Shown here: piece after piece, positions 62,990-64,000 of the stretch
Numbering within the stretch: position 1 is the first letter of the stretch
Layout of the letters: every line of letters begins with the position of its first letter
Source: Gaiellasilicea sp963765705
GTDB taxonomy: Bacteria; Actinomycetota; Thermoleophilia; Gaiellales; Gaiellaceae
Reading direction: 5' to 3'
Assembly: GCA_963765705.1 (NCBI GenBank)
Contig: CAVXXJ010000013.1
Span: 62,001 to 126,000, forward strand
DNA: 64,000 nt
Notes under the pieces: generated by a model
Database searches by the model: none
What the model saw: the letters and a program-made list of their open reading frames with translations, nothing else
What the model was told of the DNA's origin: nothing
Made by a program: the position numbers and the translations under genes

Positions 62990-63342
62990 CTAGGCGTTGC
63001 CGATGCGCTCGACGGTGAACAGCTTGTCCCAGGCATCCTTGACGACGACGTCGTTGCCGGGGCCGCCGTAGATCGATGTCGGCCATCCGGTCGCGGGTGA
63101 GCGCGGTGTCGTTGCCGGGGCCGAGGTAGACGATGTCGCGGCCGTAGCCGGCGTCGACGCGGTCGTGGCCGGCGCCGGCGAGGATCACGTCGTTGCCGCC
63201 GCGCGCCGTCGATGATGTCGTTGCCTGCGCCGGCGCAGATGACGTCCCGCCGCTCGGTGCCGATGATCCCGTCGGGGCCCGGCGTGCCGGTGATCGTGCA
63301 AGGCGGGAAGAGCAGCGAGATCCAGACGACGAGCGGGATCAC
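62990..63342 (-). CDS. Small RTX-like calcium-binding repeat protein, frame broken twice
   Basis: GTG 63342 overlaps the DUF192 stop. Repair near 63202 and 63072 gives about 118 residues. A signal peptide (VIPLVVWISLLFPPCTITGT) is followed by four nonapeptide RTX units (AGAGNDIIDG, NDVILAGAGHDRVDAGYGRD, YLGPGNDTAL, YGGPGNDVVV) and a tail KDAWDKLFTVERIGNA. These bind calcium in secreted proteins. It is very short for the family, with no catalytic domain. Confidence 0.72.
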
Positions 63343-63692
63343 GTTGCGACCACCAGCTTGTCGCCGGCCGAGATCCCGCGGCGCGCGCACGCGCCTGCGG
63401 CGAGCTCGACGACGGCTTTCGCGCCCCGGCGTCCCGCGGTCCGCCACGGGGCGAGGTCCGGTGCGATGCCGATCACGACGTCGTCGCCGTCGAGGAAGAC
63501 GGCGTCGATCGCGAAGCGCATGAAGAAGGTGTGAATCGAGCCGGCCGGGCGAAGCAGGATTCCTTCGTCGTCGGCCAGGCCGCTGCGGCCGAGGAGGCCG
63601 CGCATCCGCTGGAGCGGGCGCGCCGCCACGAGCAAGTGCTCGCAGACGACGCGCCCGTCCTGGCGCTGGAGGATCGCGGTCTTAGAAGCCAA
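63339..63692 (-). CDS. DUF192 family protein
   Basis: 117 residues from TTG 63692, overlapping the end of the upstream gene. DUF192 pattern: LQRMRGLLGRSGLADDEGIL, GSIHTFFMRFAIDAVFLDGD, APWRTAGRRGAKAVVELAAG and GISAGDKLVV. The family has a small beta-barrel; the role is unclear though often linked to export or the envelope. No signal peptide in this form. Confidence 0.85.
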   Translation of the reverse strand: MASKTAILQRQDGRVVCEHLLVAARPLQRMRGLLGRSGLADDEGILLRPAGSIHTFFMRFAIDAVFLDGDDVVIGIAPDLAPWRTAGRRGAKAVVELAAGACARRGISAGDKLVVAT

Positions 63693-64000
63693 CGTGGATG
63701 TGGTCTCCGTGATCGCGAAGCGGGAACGACGGCCCACCCAGCCCGAGCAGCGAGATGACCTGCTGCGGCTGGAGCTCGGCGGGGAGGAGCAGCAGCGACC
63801 GAACGGCCGGCTCCGTGATTCCACCCGGCTGCTGGTTGCCGGCGATCGAGATGTCGCCGACGGCAGCGATGTCGACCGCGTGCCCGAACGTGTGCGCGGA
63901 GATCACTCCGGGGCGGGAGAACTTGCCGGTGCCCCGAGAAGAGACTGGAGACGGTCACCGCCTCGTGTCGCTCGGCGAGATAGCCGATCACGACGATGAT
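63682..64000 (-). CDS. M15/VanY-like zinc peptidase, C-terminal part, cut by right edge
   Basis: Only the last 106 or so residues are visible, with one break near 63928. HTFGHAVDIAAV corresponds to the zinc-binding H-x6-D motif of D,D-carboxypeptidase-like M15 proteins. The C-terminal GDHIHVGF gives the final histidine. VVIGYLAERHEAVTVSSLFS precedes them. A peptidoglycan-trimming role is likely, but the N-terminal half and any signal peptide lie outside. First visible gene of the minus-strand group with DUF192 and the RTX-like protein. Confidence 0.65.

Overview
The window reads as chromosomal DNA of a very GC-rich actinobacterium. Evidence: dense GC-biased coding, many GTG and TTG starts, GTGA/ATGA stop-start overlaps, near-leaderless promoters (a -10 hexamer 6-8 bases before the start codon), PknB-type kinases with FHA partners, several MMPL exporters, and a CopC-CopD/YcnI copper group. 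The gene set (ScyD-like beta-propellers, GH15 trehalase-like enzyme, GH3-like enzyme, CPA2 antiporter) fits the Thermoleophilia (Gaiellales/Solirubrobacterales), but no rRNA is present, so this placement is inference. Many genes are broken by single indels that mostly look like lost dinucleotide-repeat units or homopolymer bases. I treat these as consensus errors and annotate the broken genes across their full span.

Left part (1-14.7 kb): kinase/FHA signalling genes, a patatin-like lipase with a cyclic-nucleotide-binding (CNB) domain, then a tight plus-strand run: alpha/beta hydrolase, enolase-superfamily epimerase, GH3-like acyl-amido synthetase, CNB protein, putative N-acyltransferase fused to CNB, CrtI-like FAD oxidoreductase, and an MMPL exporter with a cupin domain inserted in it. 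This run is the best candidate for an undescribed system: making, modifying and exporting an acylated amino compound under cyclic-nucleotide control. Next (14.7-28 kb) come a second hydrolase, a secreted ScyD/cupredoxin protein with its own MMPL, a ThiF-type E1 enzyme, an acyl-CoA synthetase, a Thr-rich peptide, a GAF/subtilase/SnoaL operon, and small enzymes.

Middle part (28-51.7 kb): a lipoprotein, an IS110 transposon, a third MMPL operon, an NADH dehydrogenase-like protein with a degenerate CNB tail, a CPA2 antiporter with a new-looking extracytoplasmic N-terminus and Usp tail, an FAD oxidoreductase/membrane protein/GH15/phosphoesterase run, a minus-strand copper-handling operon (CopC-CopD, YcnI-like, membrane proteins), an OafA-type acyltransferase, and small unknown proteins.

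Right part (51.7-64 kb): a gene-free 0.9 kb stretch made of two diverged tandem units with hairpins and terminators; SDR and MFS genes; a gamma-glutamylation catabolic cluster (APC permease, glutamine-synthetase-like ligase, PuuD-like hydrolase, aldehyde dehydrogenase, SDR); YjbQ; one tRNA with CAT anticodon; and a minus-strand group with an M15-like peptidase, a DUF192 protein and a small RTX-like protein. A family of structured repeats (six copies, two hairpins each, with compensatory stem changes) is scattered through the window and is sometimes read into protein ends.
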